The position numbers and the translations under genes are program-made. From Aliiglaciecola sp. LCG003 (GTDB taxonomy: Bacteria > Pseudomonadota > Gammaproteobacteria > Enterobacterales > Alteromonadaceae), in contig NZ_CP128185.1 in the NCBI RefSeq assembly GCF_030316135.1, positions 2,418,001 through 2,482,000 on the forward strand: 64,000 nucleotides of DNA, given 5' to 3'. A model generated the notes under the pieces. The model worked only from the letters and a program-made list of their open reading frames with translations. It searched no databases and had not been told where the DNA came from. Shown here piece by piece: positions 10,551 through 20,827 of this stretch. The stretch's first letter is position 1. Each line of letters begins with the position of its first letter.

Positions 10551-11792
10551 TTAATGCTGGCCGAGGGCAACCGCTGGATTGATCTTGGTGGCTTTTATGG
10601 CTGGATAGATGGTCGCCAATAGACTCAATAAAATAGCGATAGCGGCTGTCATAGCCACTTCTTGCCACGCCAATTCCGAGGGCAGAAAATTAATAAAGTA
10701 GACATCCCCGGAGAGGAATTTGCTGCCAGTAAGGTTTTCAATAAACTGCGCGATAGCTGTCAGATTTAATGCCAACAAGACCCCAAGCGCAACCCCCACC
10801 GTAGTCCCAATTAAGCCATTCACAGCACCTTGCAAAACGAATATTTTAATGATCATGCTATCTCTTGCACCTAAGGTTTTGAGCATAGCAATTTCTGCTT
10901 GTTTCTCATTTACAGCCATCACCAAGGTCGAAATAATATTAAAGCACGCCACCGCGATCACTAAACTAAGAGCTATATAGACAACGGTGCGGACTAACTG
11001 AATATCTTGATATAAATGGCCCTGAGTGCGGGTCCAATCGGACATATAAACATGTTGGGCAAAACTATAGCCTATTTGTCTCATCACCTCTGGCGCAATG
11101 AAGGCATCATCGAAACGAAAACGTAGTCCTTGTGCCCCACTGGCAGTGCCCAGGGTCTCGGCGGCGCGCTGCATGTGCATGAACCCAATTTGCGCATCTA
11201 ATTCTCCACCTATGCTGACTTCACCTGCAACATTTAACCAAAGATTTTTCGGTGCTTGAAAGGACATATCATCGGAAATTTGTGGCAATAACAGCTGTAC
11301 TTTATCGCCCACTTTCAAATCCAACTTTTCCATTATAGCTCTGCCCAATATCAAGGCATTAGGGTCCTCAACAAAACGCTGCCAGCTGCTTCGCTCTATT
11401 CTTTGTATCACTGAGTTCTGGGCAGAAAAATGCGTATCTAAGCCAACCAATTGGGGAATAGCCTTCATTTGATTGCCTTTTTGCAACAACACTGACGCCT
11501 TGGTATAGGGTTCAATATCAATAATGCGTTTATCATTTTTCAAACGCTTGATTTCACCCTGCCAATCCACCAAGCCACCACTATCATAAGCATAGATTTC
11601 GCCATGTGGAATGACACTTAATAGTTTATCTTTAAGCTCACGTTCGAAGCCGTTCATAACCGATAGCAGCAAAATAAGCACTAAACACCCAAGTGCTATA
11701 CCAAATGTAGAGGATGCGGAGACAAATGATATGAAGCCATTTTGGCGTTTGCCTGAGCGAAATCGCCAAGCTAATTGAGCCACTAAATTCAC
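10551..11792 (-). CDS. lolE: Lipoprotein-releasing ABC permease (LolE/LolC-like)
   Basis: Inner-membrane permease of the Lol system, which extracts outer-membrane lipoproteins from the inner membrane and hands them to LolA. The 413 residues follow the MacB/LolCE layout: one N-terminal TM segment ([20 protein letters not shown]), a periplasmic domain of about 220 residues, then three C-terminal TM segments. The stretch [20 protein letters not shown] followed by PHGEI resembles E. coli LolE more than LolC. Its start overlaps the lolD stop by 4 bases (ATGA), showing translational coupling. Only one permease gene is visible here, where E. coli has lolC-lolD-lolE; the partner may lie elsewhere or the permease may work as a homodimer (LolF type). 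Confidence 0.9.
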   Translation of the reverse strand: MNLVAQLAWRFRSGKRQNGFISFVSASSTFGIALGCLVLILLLSVMNGFERELKDKLLSVIPHGEIYAYDSGGLVDWQGEIKRLKNDKRIIDIEPYTKASVLLQKGNQMKAIPQLVGLDTHFSAQNSVIQRIERSSWQRFVEDPNALILGRAIMEKLDLKVGDKVQLLLPQISDDMSFQAPKNLWLNVAGEVSIGGELDAQIGFMHMQRAAETLGTASGAQGLRFRFDDAFIAPEVMRQIGYSFAQHVYMSDWTRTQGHLYQDIQLVRTVVYIALSLVIAVACFNIISTLVMAVNEKQAEIAMLKTLGARDSMIIKIFVLQGAVNGLIGTTVGVALGVLLALNLTAIAQFIENLTGSKFLSGDVYFINFLPSELAWQEVAMTAAIAILLSLLATIYPAIKATKINPAVALGQH

Positions 11793-12478
11793 AAAACTTG
11801 CCCTTGTTCAGACAAATGTCCATCAATAATATTTAGCGTGCGGTCAAGTTTGCTGGCAAGTTCAATGTCATGGGTAACTACGATGAAGCTAGTCGACATT
11901 TGGTCTCGTAAATCATTCAACAAAGCGTAAATACTTTGGCCGCTTTTATGATCCAAGTTGCCAGTAGGCTCATCAGCCAACACTAACGCCGGTTCAGTTA
12001 CTAAGGCTCGGGCGATGGCCACCCGTTGGCGCTCTCCGCCAGACATTTCAGAAGGCTTGTGAGTTAAACGATGGGCCAAACCAACTCGCTCTAACATCTC
12101 ACTGGCACGATGCTTTGCTGTACTGCTGTTTACTTTGCCGATAAGTAACGGCATGGCGACATTTTCAACCGCATCAAATTCAGGCAACAAATGATGGAAT
12201 TGGTAGACAAAACCTAGTGAGCGGTTACGAAATTGCGCTTGTTGAGCATCATTGAAGGTGAAAATATCCTCTCCATTGAACAACACTTGACCCGAACTGG
12301 GCGTATCCAGTGCGCCAAGAATATGCAGCAGTGTACTCTTGCCGGAGCCTGAACTGCCCAAAATTGCAATTTGCTCTGCTTTATTAACTTGAAAGTTAAC
12401 CTTGTCTAGCACTGTTACATCCGTATCATTATCTTGATAGGATTTACTCACATTAATACATTTTAACAATTCAGACAT
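11789..12478 (-). CDS. lolD: Lipoprotein-releasing ABC ATPase LolD
   Basis: ATPase that powers the Lol lipoprotein-release transporter. In 229 residues it has the full ABC set: Walker [11 protein letters not shown]-loop ([18 protein letters not shown], with the LLPEF typical of LolD), signature [14 protein letters not shown], Walker [13 protein letters not shown] and the H-loop THD. It overlaps the downstream permease by 4 bases and follows the DUF21-CBS gene after 45 bases, so all three may be cotranscribed. The assignment to LolD rather than another MacB-type ATPase rests on LLPEF and on the adjacent permease. Confidence 0.95.
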   Translation of the reverse strand: MSELLKCINVSKSYQDNDTDVTVLDKVNFQVNKAEQIAILGSSGSGKSTLLHILGALDTPSSGQVLFNGEDIFTFNDAQQAQFRNRSLGFVYQFHHLLPEFDAVENVAMPLLIGKVNSSTAKHRASEMLERVGLAHRLTHKPSEMSGGERQRVAIARALVTEPALVLADEPTGNLDHKSGQSIYALLNDLRDQMSTSFIVVTHDIELASKLDRTLNIIDGHLSEQGQVL

Positions 12479-12523
12479 ACACGCCTACTACCTCAGTCCT
12501 ACCAGTGCTTATTAAGCTTAATT

Positions 12524-13579
12524 CTAATTATCTTTTTGTTGATTGAACAACATTCTTTCCCGGCGTTTCCACATCAATTTTGCTACTTTTTTCATACTGA
12601 TATTTTTGTCTTTCTCATCGACAATTTCAAATCCTAGCAGACTCTCGAGCAGGTCTTCCATTGTTAAAATCCCTTCCATCCCCCCATATTCGTCAATTAC
12701 CAACAACATATGCGCTCTGGTGGTAATGAAATGACTAATGGTTTCAGATAGAGGTGTGCTGGCTAATAACGCAATCATATCTTTGCGATAAGCTGATAAT
12801 GGCTTATCACCATTGCCTCTGGCTTGCGCCAACAATAAATCTGACTTCATGACAAAACCGCTAATTTTTTCAGATTCATTATCTTCATAGATGGGTATGC
12901 GTGAAAAAACTTCACTGGCATATTTATGATAGAAGGCCTCAACGGTCATATTCTCAGACACTTTAAACACCACGGTCCGGTGTGTCATGGCATCTTTCAC
13001 CCGCAAGTCATCGAGACTTAGCAAACTTTGTAAGATATTGGCTTGTTGATGATCAAGTTGACCTTCCTGTTGAGAAAGCTCAGCCATAGCATGCAATTCC
13101 CCCCGACTAAGTCCCTTCAACGGACTATCTTCAGTAAATCCACTGGTCAGCTTATTAGACATCTTGACGAACGGATACAAAACAATCACCAAATACTTTA
13201 GGAAATAAGCCGTAGCCGGGGCCAACTGACGCCAGAATGTCGCACCCAGTGTTTTCGGAATAATCTCAGAAAACACCAATATCAAGAAGGTTAAAATAGC
13301 TGATGCTACGCCTAAATATGCATCGCCAAACACCACAGCAGCTTGCGCCCCTGCACCCGCTGCTCCCATGGTATGGGCTATAGTATTCAAGGTCAAAATC
13401 GCCGATAACGGTTTATTAATATCAGCGGTAAGATCATGCAAAATTTGGCCGGATTTTTCGCCTTTTTTCATCGACACAGAAATATGCGCCGAAGATATAC
13501 TGAGTATCACCGCTTCAGCCACAGAGCATAAAAATGAAAATCCAAGTGCAATAAAAACATATATAAAAAGTAGTAACAT
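12524..13579 (-). CDS. CNNM-type DUF21 and CBS-pair membrane protein
   Basis: Membrane protein of the CNNM/CorB/hemolysin-C group, linked to magnesium or cobalt transport. The first ~150 residues form the DUF21 domain with about four hydrophobic segments, including the SVAEAVILS helix and SEIIPKTLGA, a hallmark of this domain. Residues about 195-315 form a CBS pair (DAMTHRTVVFKV, LLVIDEYGGMEGILTMEDLLE) that usually binds adenine nucleotides. At 351 residues it lacks the C-terminal CorC_HlyC domain of longer members and ends in a short basic tail. It starts 3 bases after the S9 peptidase stop, so the two are almost certainly cotranscribed, though a functional link is not obvious. Confidence 0.88.
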   Translation of the reverse strand: MLLLFIYVFIALGFSFLCSVAEAVILSISSAHISVSMKKGEKSGQILHDLTADINKPLSAILTLNTIAHTMGAAGAGAQAAVVFGDAYLGVASAILTFLILVFSEIIPKTLGATFWRQLAPATAYFLKYLVIVLYPFVKMSNKLTSGFTEDSPLKGLSRGELHAMAELSQQEGQLDHQQANILQSLLSLDDLRVKDAMTHRTVVFKVSENMTVEAFYHKYASEVFSRIPIYEDNESEKISGFVMKSDLLLAQARGNGDKPLSAYRKDMIALLASTPLSETISHFITTRAHMLLVIDEYGGMEGILTMEDLLESLLGFEIVDEKDKNISMKKVAKLMWKRRERMLFNQQKDN

Positions 13580-13582
13580 CGG

Positions 13583-15643
13583 CTATGGCTTTTCTTGTTG
13601 TTGACTATCAGGTTTATTTTGCTCAAACCACCATAAAATATACTCGACTTTTGTCATCAGGTTACTGGGTTTGCGGTAGATACTGTGTGATGCATCAGGG
13701 ATCCTAACCATAGCTGTTTTGACACCCTCAATTTTTAGTGCTTGATAATACTGTTCCGTTTCAGAGATGGGCGTTCTATAGTCCGACTCGCCGGCTAATA
13801 ACATAGTCGGTGTGGTAACATTGCCAACATAACTAATGGGTGAATATTTCATATATCCTTGTGGATCTTCCCACGGTTTTTTAGAAAACCAATATTGATA
13901 AAAATACGGATAAAAATCAGCGGTTAACACAAAGCTGTACCAGTTAATTACCGGTTTAGCCACAACTGCAGCGGCAAATCTGTTGGTGTGCCCTATTGTC
14001 CAGGCAGTCAACACTCCCCCTCCAGAGCCTCCAGTCACGAACAGTTGCTTATCATCGATGAAACCTTTAGCCAGCAGCGCATCAACCCCTGACATCAGAT
14101 CATCATAATCTTGACTTGGATAGTTTTTATCAATGCTATTGGCGAAAGCTTTACCATAACTAGAGCTGCCCCTTGGATTGGTATACAGCACAACATTACC
14201 GGCAGCAGCGAACAGTTGAATCTCCATAGAAAAATGCGGGCCATAAGCCGTCACTGGCCCACCATGTATTTCTAATATCAGAGGGTATTTTTTATTTTTA
14301 ACAAACCCAGGTGGGTATGCTATCCAACCTTGAATATCGTGACCATCGGCAGAGGATTTAAACCAAATTTCCTCGATATTAGCGAGAGATTTGTGAGCTA
14401 ACGCATCTTCATTTAAATTGGTTAACTGATCTACCTTGTTGTTGGATATGACTGCCACGTCTGCAGGGCGAAGAGGATTGGAAAAAGTAATTGCCACATT
14501 CCCGGCGTCACTAGCTGAAAACTCAGCGCTGGTGTATGGACGTCCGTAAGACTGCCCGCCAAGCTTATCACTCAGTATAGTGCGCTTTTCGGCATTATTG
14601 AGTGATTGTAATGCCAACAATGTTTTACCTTGGTCATCATACTGAATATAAATATTCTTGCCTTTTTTATCCCAGGCAATGGCATTAATACTGCGATCTA
14701 AACCTTTGCTGACTTGTCTTGACTTGCTTCCGTCAGTGTTCATTACATATAGTTGTGCATTTTCATAATTACTGCGTTTATCATCAAAACCTAAATAGGC
14801 TATATGTTTGCCATCAGGCGATACACTGGGGTTGCTATCAGGTCCGTCTCGTTGGGTGAGTTGGACAATCTTTGAAGATGGGATGGAAACCTTAAAAATA
14901 TCTGAGTTTAACGGTGCAAAATCACGGTTTTCACTTCGGTTAGCGGAAAAGTAGATAGCCTTGCTGTCGGCTCCCCATGCTAATGGACCGCCGTTATCAT
15001 ATTCATCGTTAGTGATTTGGCGGGGCGTTCCCCCTTGAGCAGAAAGTATAAAAATTTGCGTCTTGCCTTTGGTAGCATAACCACCGCCATCGAAGCGATA
15101 ATACACATCATCGATATACACCGCCGGATCTGCCCAGTTTGCGCCCTTTGGCTTTCCTGTCAAGCTAACCGGCGTTTTTGCTTGGCCTTCCACGAACATC
15201 GAAAATGCCAAATACCTACCATTAGGTGACCAGGATAATCCTGAAGGTGCAGCGCTCAGGTTGGTTAGCTTAGCGACTTGACCAGTTTGCAGCCACTTCA
15301 TATAGATTTGTGCTTTACCCGTGCGGGTGGAAATGAAGGCCAGGGTTTTACCGTCGGGTGAAAGTACTGGGTTATAATCAGCATGATCACCGGTGGTCAC
15401 CGGCAATAAATTTTTTGATTGGGTATCTACCGACCAAATATTGCCTAACTTTCGATCGCTTTGTATATCCATGAATTGCCGTACAAAATAGACTTTTTTA
15501 CCGTCCTGGCTAATAGCCAAATCAGCCGCATACTCGATATCGAATATATTTTGTGATTTCAGTACGTCTGTGGCTTCAGTTGCTTGCCCATTAGAGGTCA
15601 TTACTAGCAGCGAAACGGATAGTAAAGTGTTACGTAAATTCAT
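13583..15643 (-). CDS. S9 family serine peptidase (prolyl oligopeptidase type)
   Basis: Secreted or periplasmic serine peptidase of the acylaminoacyl-peptidase/dipeptidyl-peptidase group. The 686 residues begin with a signal peptide (residues 1-22, cleavage near NGQA-TEA). Then comes a TolB/WD40-like beta-propeller with repeats such as LSPDGKTLAF, WSPNGRYLAF and VSPDGKHIAYLG, and a C-terminal alpha/beta-hydrolase domain. The catalytic triad is Ser540 in GGSGGG, Asp621 in GESDYRTP and His653 in SHSIYRKP; HGGP near 460 forms the oxyanion region. It probably trims short peptides during protein scavenging, like related enzymes in marine heterotrophs. The next gene starts 3 bases after its stop. 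Confidence 0.94.
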   Translation of the reverse strand: MNLRNTLLSVSLLVMTSNGQATEATDVLKSQNIFDIEYAADLAISQDGKKVYFVRQFMDIQSDRKLGNIWSVDTQSKNLLPVTTGDHADYNPVLSPDGKTLAFISTRTGKAQIYMKWLQTGQVAKLTNLSAAPSGLSWSPNGRYLAFSMFVEGQAKTPVSLTGKPKGANWADPAVYIDDVYYRFDGGGYATKGKTQIFILSAQGGTPRQITNDEYDNGGPLAWGADSKAIYFSANRSENRDFAPLNSDIFKVSIPSSKIVQLTQRDGPDSNPSVSPDGKHIAYLGFDDKRSNYENAQLYVMNTDGSKSRQVSKGLDRSINAIAWDKKGKNIYIQYDDQGKTLLALQSLNNAEKRTILSDKLGGQSYGRPYTSAEFSASDAGNVAITFSNPLRPADVAVISNNKVDQLTNLNEDALAHKSLANIEEIWFKSSADGHDIQGWIAYPPGFVKNKKYPLILEIHGGPVTAYGPHFSMEIQLFAAAGNVVLYTNPRGSSSYGKAFANSIDKNYPSQDYDDLMSGVDALLAKGFIDDKQLFVTGGSGGGVLTAWTIGHTNRFAAAVVAKPVINWYSFVLTADFYPYFYQYWFSKKPWEDPQGYMKYSPISYVGNVTTPTMLLAGESDYRTPISETEQYYQALKIEGVKTAMVRIPDASHSIYRKPSNLMTKVEYILWWFEQNKPDSQQQEKP

Positions 15644-15770
15644 TATGTATCCATTTGGTCACAATCCCGAATGGCTAGCTTAGCGCATTTGGCGATGATT
15701 TATTATGGTTTGAGGCGAAGAAATCGAAAATATAAGCAAACAGTTGTAACTATTAATAACATCTACAAAG

Positions 15771-17111
15771 CTAGTTGTCCAAAATCACCAATTGCCCCTC
15801 TAACACGGCGGCCTGAATCCCATCAGCATCGCGGATCAACCAACTTGGTGACAAGCCTTTGCGCCGATATTGAGCCGGGCAAGACTCCCCTATCGCTCTA
15901 ACAATGGGCCGACGGGTTAAATTATTTATTAACGATAAATCACCAGTGAATCGGCAATAGCCTTGTCTTAGCAAAAAGTCGTAACGGTTGTTAGTTAACT
16001 CTAAAGGATGTGTTACTGGATAGGCCAAGCCCGCCTCGAACAGCATTCCTTTGGCATCAAAGGTATTGTAGCCACCTAAATGGTGCAGGTCGCCTACTTC
16101 ATCGACCGAGGCTACTCCGAGATTATCACGCTTGATACTAACATCTATTTGATACTGCTTAGAATGAGTCTGAATATTCAAATTCCTGATTAGTACATCT
16201 GTCATACCCTCCGCCTTGTTTTTGGCCAGTGCATGATATTGTGCTTCTGCCTGAACAGCAAACCTCCCCTGGGCGATCCGATAAAACGCCTGAAGCAAAG
16301 CCACATAATTTAATTCTCTAGCGCACTGGCGGTTCATATCATCAGCGACAAAACCCGATTCAATTAATATACAAGCACTGCCTTGTTGAGCTGCAAAGTC
16401 ACCGAAAGCGCGGACCGAGAAACCGTCTTCATAGCGAGCAAAGTTGGCGTTGCCGAGGGTGTTTAGATCTTCAATCAGGCTACCGATAAGTTGCATCGCT
16501 AAGCGTCTGCTGTCCGTAATAGACTCCCCTTTATCTCCTGATGGCGCCAACCAAGCCAAACTGACTCCATGACGTGTGTTGCCCTGAGCATAATAGCGAC
16601 TTTGATCATGTAAATTAAACGCGAATTGCGGTTTTATCTGACAGATTAGTTGATTGAGTAATTGCCCCTCAGGTGACTGCAAAGCATCAGCATCACGATT
16701 GATATCAATACCTTGAGCGTTTTCCCGAGTACTCTCATCCGCGCCATCGGGATTCAGCATAGGTACAAAATGCAGGGTGACTTTTTGTGCTAGCGCCCGA
16801 CAGGATTCGGGATCACAACCACTGCTGAAATAATTGATAACATCCAGTAGCGCAGCGGTCGCTGTAGGCTCGTCGCCATGCATCTGCGACCAGCATAATA
16901 TATGTAAAGGGCCGGAACCCATAGTCCACTTGTATATCTCTTTTCGGTTATGTGAAAAGCCGATGATATCTAATTGCATTGAGGAATTAAAATTACCAGC
17001 TAGTTGTTGCAAGCTACTCTCAATATCAGCGTGCACAATTTGCGGTTTATCTAACCCTGCTACCTTGCTAGTTTGATAAGATTGGAGGATCTGCTCACTG
17101 TTAATCAGCAC
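15771..17111 (-). CDS. M14 family zinc carboxypeptidase-like protein
   Basis: Predicted zinc metallopeptidase of 446 residues with no signal peptide, so probably cytoplasmic. Zinc ligands are His78 and Glu81 (HGDE) with His168 (NLHDQ). Substrate-site residues include NPDGADES (120-127) and NRD at 138-140, and the catalytic base is Glu251 in ILIESGF. These match the M14 carboxypeptidase/succinylglutamate-desuccinylase-like fold; the exact substrate is unknown, with cell-wall peptides or modified amino acids possible. The start is a GTG with a weak ribosome site, so the N-terminus may be off by a few codons. A C-terminal extension of about 150 residues follows the catalytic domain. Confidence 0.87.
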   Translation of the reverse strand: MLINSEQILQSYQTSKVAGLDKPQIVHADIESSLQQLAGNFNSSMQLDIIGFSHNRKEIYKWTMGSGPLHILCWSQMHGDEPTATAALLDVINYFSSGCDPESCRALAQKVTLHFVPMLNPDGADESTRENAQGIDINRDADALQSPEGQLLNQLICQIKPQFAFNLHDQSRYYAQGNTRHGVSLAWLAPSGDKGESITDSRRLAMQLIGSLIEDLNTLGNANFARYEDGFSVRAFGDFAAQQGSACILIESGFVADDMNRQCARELNYVALLQAFYRIAQGRFAVQAEAQYHALAKNKAEGMTDVLIRNLNIQTHSKQYQIDVSIKRDNLGVASVDEVGDLHHLGGYNTFDAKGMLFEAGLAYPVTHPLELTNNRYDFLLRQGYCRFTGDLSLINNLTRRPIVRAIGESCPAQYRRKGLSPSWLIRDADGIQAAVLEGQLVILDN

Positions 17112-17179
17112 AGGTGTTCAGCATCTTATTTGTCTCCAGTACTTTGCCCATACAAAGATTACTCCGGGGAAGAGTTAAT

Positions 17180-17488
17180 TTAGCTGCATCCGCCTTTTTG
17201 TGCCTGACGTGCGTCATACGCGGCTAACTGTTCTGGGGTAGCCTTGGCTTGATACTTTTCTTTCCATTGGCTATAGGGCATACCGTAGATTCTCGCACGA
17301 GCCTCTTCGAAATCTATTTCTACACCTTTATCATCAGCCGCGGCTTTGTACCACTTACCCAAACAATTACGACAAAAATCAGCAAGGATCATCAAATCAA
17401 TGTTCTGCACATCTTTATTATCATCCAGATGTTTTAATAGTCGTCTAAACGTAGCTGCTTCTATTTCAGTTTGAGTATTTGAGTCCAT
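17180..17488 (-). CDS. DUF1244 family protein
   Basis: A 102-residue protein of the DUF1244 family, small helical proteins common in proteobacteria with no assigned function. The core shows FRRLLKHLDDNKDVQNIDLM, then LADFCRNCLGKWY and YGMPYSQWKEKYQ, the conserved signature with paired cysteines (CRNC) that might hold a metal. It ends in KGGCS. It lies between pnp and the M14 gene on the same strand and is separated from pnp by a strong terminator. Confidence 0.88.
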   Translation of the reverse strand: MDSNTQTEIEAATFRRLLKHLDDNKDVQNIDLMILADFCRNCLGKWYKAAADDKGVEIDFEEARARIYGMPYSQWKEKYQAKATPEQLAAYDARQAQKGGCS

Positions 17489-17530
17489 AATTTATTACCT
17501 TAATCATTCTATTCATCAATTATATAGCAT

Positions 17531-17555
17531 AAAAAAAAGGAGCCTAGGCTCCTTT
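17531..17555 (-). terminator. pnp rho-independent terminator
   Basis: A 20-base perfect palindrome (AAAGGAGCC/GGCTCCTTT around TA) at 17536-17555, followed on the minus strand by a run of eight T. It lies 19 bases after the pnp stop. Confidence 0.93.
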
Positions 17556-17574
17556 CTTTGTATTTCTAGAAAAC

Positions 17575-19686
17575 TTACTCGTCAGCAGGCGCTTCAGTAG
17601 CAGGTTTTTCTAACAACTCTTTGATACTTAAACGAACACGGTTTTGACGGTCAATTTCCATTACCTTAACGTCAACCATTTGACCTTCAGTTAAGTAATC
17701 AGATGTTTTATTCACACGCTCATGAGCGATTTGTGAAATATGCACCAAACCTTCTTTACCAGGCAAGATTTCAACGAAAGCACCAAAATCAACAATACGA
17801 GTCACTTTACCGTGATAAGTTTTGCCAGCTTCAACTTCTGCTGTTACTTGCTCAATCTTAGCAATAGCGATTTCAGCTTTAGCTAATTCAGTAGCAAAAA
17901 TCTTAATCGTACCATCGTCTTCGATTTCGATGTTGGTATCAGATTCTTCAGTTATTGAGCGGATCATTGCACCACCTTTACCGATTACATCACGGATTTT
18001 GTCCTGATCAATCTTAAGAGTGTAGATACGTGGAGCAAATTCAGACATCTCATCACGGTGACCGCCAAGAGCCTGATCCATAACACCAAGAATATGCAAA
18101 CGAGCTTCTTTAGCTTGCTTAAGCGCCTTCTGCATGATTTCTTGCGTGATACCTTCAATTTTGATATCCATTTGAAGTGCGGTAATACCTTCGGTTGTTC
18201 CCGCTACTTTAAAGTCCATATCACCTAGATGATCTTCATCACCCAAGATATCTGAAAGTACTACGAAGTTGTCATCACTCTTCACCAAGCCCATTGCTAT
18301 ACCAGCAACAGAAGCCTTGATTGGAACACCTGCATCCATAAGCGCCAAAGAGGTACCACAGACAGATGCCATTGAAGACGAACCATTAGATTCAGTGATT
18401 TCAGACACGACACGAACCACATACGGGAATTCAGCTTCAGATGGCATAACAGCTTGAATACCACGTTTAGCTAAACGACCATGACCAATTTCACGACGCT
18501 TAGGAGAACCAACAAAACCAGTTTCGCCTACACAGTATGGAGGGAAGTTGTAATGCAACATAAAGCGGCTATCAGTTTTACCATTAAGACCGTCTATCAT
18601 TTGTGCATCACGCTCTGTACCCAATGTAGCGGCAACTAAAGCTTGAGTTTCACCACGGGTGAACAAAGCAGAACCATGGGTACGCGGTAACACACCTGTA
18701 TTTACGTGAAGTGCACGGATCATGTCCGGGTCACGACCATCAATACGCGGCTCGCCAGCTAAGATGCGTGAACGTACAACGTCACTTTCTAAGTCATGCA
18801 GTAACTCGGACACTTCTTTAGCATCTTGCTCTGGATCAGCAGCTAAGATTTCAGCAGTGGCTTTTTCAGTCACAGCAACAACAGCGTCTTTACGCTCCAT
18901 CTTATCAGAAATCTGATAAGCCTGAGTCATACCCGCTTCAGCAAGCTCTTTAATTTTTGTTTTCAGTGCAGTATTTTCTGCAACTGGCTGCCAATCCCAT
19001 TTCTCAGTACCAACTTCACTGGCAAACTCTGAGATAGCATTAACAACAGTTTGGCTTTGCTCGTGACCGAACATAACCGCACCTAACATCACTTCTTCAG
19101 ACAATACGCTGGCTTCAGATTCAACCATCAATACTGCACTTTGGGTACCGGCAACAACTAAATCCAATTCACTTGTTTCAAGTTCAGAGTTTAGTGTATT
19201 AAGAATGTATCCACCGTCTTTATAGCCCACACGAGCTGCGCCAACAGGACCATTAAATGGCATGCCAGAAATGGCTAATGCTGCTGAGGTACCAATTAAA
19301 GAAATGATATCCGTTGGGATTTCAGGATTAGCCGAGACCACAGTAATAATTATTTGAACTTCATTCATGAAGCCATCTGGAAACAATGGACGGATTGGGC
19401 GGTCGATTAAACGCGCCGTTAACGTCTCACTTTCAGAAGGACGACCTTCACGCTTGAAAAAGCCACCAGGAATTTTACCTGCAGCGTAAGCTTTTTCTTG
19501 GTAATTTACTGTTAGAGGGAAGAAGTCTTGATCATTCTTAACTTCCTTTTTACCAACTACAGAAACTAATACCGATGTATCGTCCATACTTGCCATTACA
19601 GCTGCAGTTGCTTGACGAGCAATAACGCCCGTTTCGAGAGTTACAGTATGCTGACCATACTGAAATGTTTTAGTAATAGGAGTCAC
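17575..19686 (-). CDS. pnp: Polyribonucleotide nucleotidyltransferase (PNPase)
   Basis: Phosphorolytic 3'-5' exoribonuclease, a trimer in the RNA degradosome that also adds tails to RNA. The 703 residues contain two RNase PH domains (about 1-230 and 310-545), a KH domain ([18 protein letters not shown]) and a C-terminal S1 domain ([20 protein letters not shown]). The start is GTG at 19684-19686, with AAAGGA seven bases upstream; rare pnp starts (TTG in E. coli) fit its autoregulated translation. In most gammaproteobacteria rpsO lies immediately upstream, but here the upstream flank holds an unrelated divergent gene, so pnp must have its own promoter or a displaced operon. The function call is certain. 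Confidence 0.98.
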   Translation of the reverse strand: MTPITKTFQYGQHTVTLETGVIARQATAAVMASMDDTSVLVSVVGKKEVKNDQDFFPLTVNYQEKAYAAGKIPGGFFKREGRPSESETLTARLIDRPIRPLFPDGFMNEVQIIITVVSANPEIPTDIISLIGTSAALAISGMPFNGPVGAARVGYKDGGYILNTLNSELETSELDLVVAGTQSAVLMVESEASVLSEEVMLGAVMFGHEQSQTVVNAISEFASEVGTEKWDWQPVAENTALKTKIKELAEAGMTQAYQISDKMERKDAVVAVTEKATAEILAADPEQDAKEVSELLHDLESDVVRSRILAGEPRIDGRDPDMIRALHVNTGVLPRTHGSALFTRGETQALVAATLGTERDAQMIDGLNGKTDSRFMLHYNFPPYCVGETGFVGSPKRREIGHGRLAKRGIQAVMPSEAEFPYVVRVVSEITESNGSSSMASVCGTSLALMDAGVPIKASVAGIAMGLVKSDDNFVVLSDILGDEDHLGDMDFKVAGTTEGITALQMDIKIEGITQEIMQKALKQAKEARLHILGVMDQALGGHRDEMSEFAPRIYTLKIDQDKIRDVIGKGGAMIRSITEESDTNIEIEDDGTIKIFATELAKAEIAIAKIEQVTAEVEAGKTYHGKVTRIVDFGAFVEILPGKEGLVHISQIAHERVNKTSDYLTEGQMVDVKVMEIDRQNRVRLSIKELLEKPATEAPADE

Positions 19687-19998
19687 TATTTATCCTTTCT
19701 TTGATTTCTAATCGCTTTTAATTGCGGCGCATAGTATAGCGGTAAGTAAGCAGAATCGACAGGAAATTTTCGCCTATTTATCGGTTATTTACAGTAAACT
19801 AGCGCATATCTGATACTCAAGTTAAAGGTGCTGCCAAGAATAGGCCTTGTTCTGATAAAAGATTTTTAAATAATTAGCTTAAACGCCATAGTGGTTTCAA
19901 TCGATTAGACCTTCAACATCCCTTTTAACTACATATTTTTGTTGATAAAAAGTTTACTGCTATAATTAGGGATTATTTTGACACTACGAGTACCTAGA
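19687..19998. other. pnp/OMP divergent intergenic region without rpsO
   Basis: 312 bases where rpsO would normally sit. I find no rpsO remnant on the minus strand. A plausible -10 (TATAAT, 19961-19966) lies 32 bases before the plus-strand barrel gene. The rest is AT-rich and featureless to the eye. Confidence 0.5.
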
Positions 19999-20727
19999 AT
20001 GTTAAAAATCTCCAGTTTACTAGTAACCAGCGTCAGTCTGCTATTAATCCCCATGACGGCTTCTGCAAACAACGTTGGCGGGGTCTTTGGTCCGGTGATA
20101 AATCCGACCGATAAGTCTTTGATGTTTCGCTATGCCACCTCACCAGGGGAAAATGGCGGAGAAGATGCTATAGCCACCCGCTTGCATTATCAACAAGCAC
20201 TGAATACAGACTTCAGGCTTAGGTTGCTAGCCCAAGGGCGGGACATTAGTAATGATTTTCAATATGATAGCGCCGCTGTAGAGTTGTTATGGCAGTTTCA
20301 ACATCGTCAGCAAGGGGATTGGGATAGTGCACTGCGCTTTGATTTTCGCACTCGCAGAGGTGATCGTGCCGAAAGTGTTGGTGTTAATTGGACTAACCAA
20401 TGGAAGCTCGCCGATAGCTGGTCAGCCAGAGCAGTAGGTTCCCTTGCATGGCAATTTGGTAGCGACAAAGCGGCCACAGGCACAAGTTTCAGCACAAGAG
20501 CGCAGATCAGTTATAAAACCGAATCAAAGCTTACGCTAGGTATGGATATGTTTAACAGTTTTGGAAAAATCGGTGACTTTGGTAGTTTCAACGATCAAAA
20601 CCATGCAATTGGACCCACTATTTCAGGTAAAGCCGCCAATATGAAATATATGTTTGGTTATTTAAAAGGAGTCTCCGACGGAGCCCGTGATGATGTGTTT
20701 CGTTTCTGGTTAGGCACTTCGTTTTAA
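19999..20727 (+). CDS. Predicted outer-membrane beta-barrel protein
   Basis: Exported protein of 242 residues. I choose the ATG at 19999, not the upstream TTG at 19978, because a TATAAT at 19961-19966 would start transcription only a few bases before the TTG, and the ATG gives a clean signal peptide (MLKISSLL...TASA, cleaved near residue 23). The mature part alternates polar and hydrophobic residues with many aromatics (RLHYQQAL, RLRLLAQG, LRFDFRTRRG, RAQISYKT) and ends with phenylalanine (FWLGTSF), the outer-membrane assembly signal. I do not recognise a specific family and no function can be given. A strong hairpin follows. Confidence 0.72.
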   Translation: MLKISSLLVTSVSLLLIPMTASANNVGGVFGPVINPTDKSLMFRYATSPGENGGEDAIATRLHYQQALNTDFRLRLLAQGRDISNDFQYDSAAVELLWQFQHRQQGDWDSALRFDFRTRRGDRAESVGVNWTNQWKLADSWSARAVGSLAWQFGSDKAATGTSFSTRAQISYKTESKLTLGMDMFNSFGKIGDFGSFNDQNHAIGPTISGKAANMKYMFGYLKGVSDGARDDVFRFWLGTSF

Positions 20728-20741
20728 TCTTATTCCTGATT

Positions 20742-20775
20742 GACCGGAAACAAGCTGACTACAGCGTTTCCGGTC
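20742..20775 (+). terminator. Hairpin terminator after the barrel gene
   Basis: Perfect 10-bp stem GACCGGAAAC/GTTTCCGGTC with a 14-base loop, followed by GTCTTATAT. The T run is weak, so termination efficiency is uncertain. Confidence 0.65.
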
Positions 20776-20827
20776 GTCTTATATAAATAAATTCATTCCT
20801 GTTGCAACCAACGTCATAGTAATTTAA

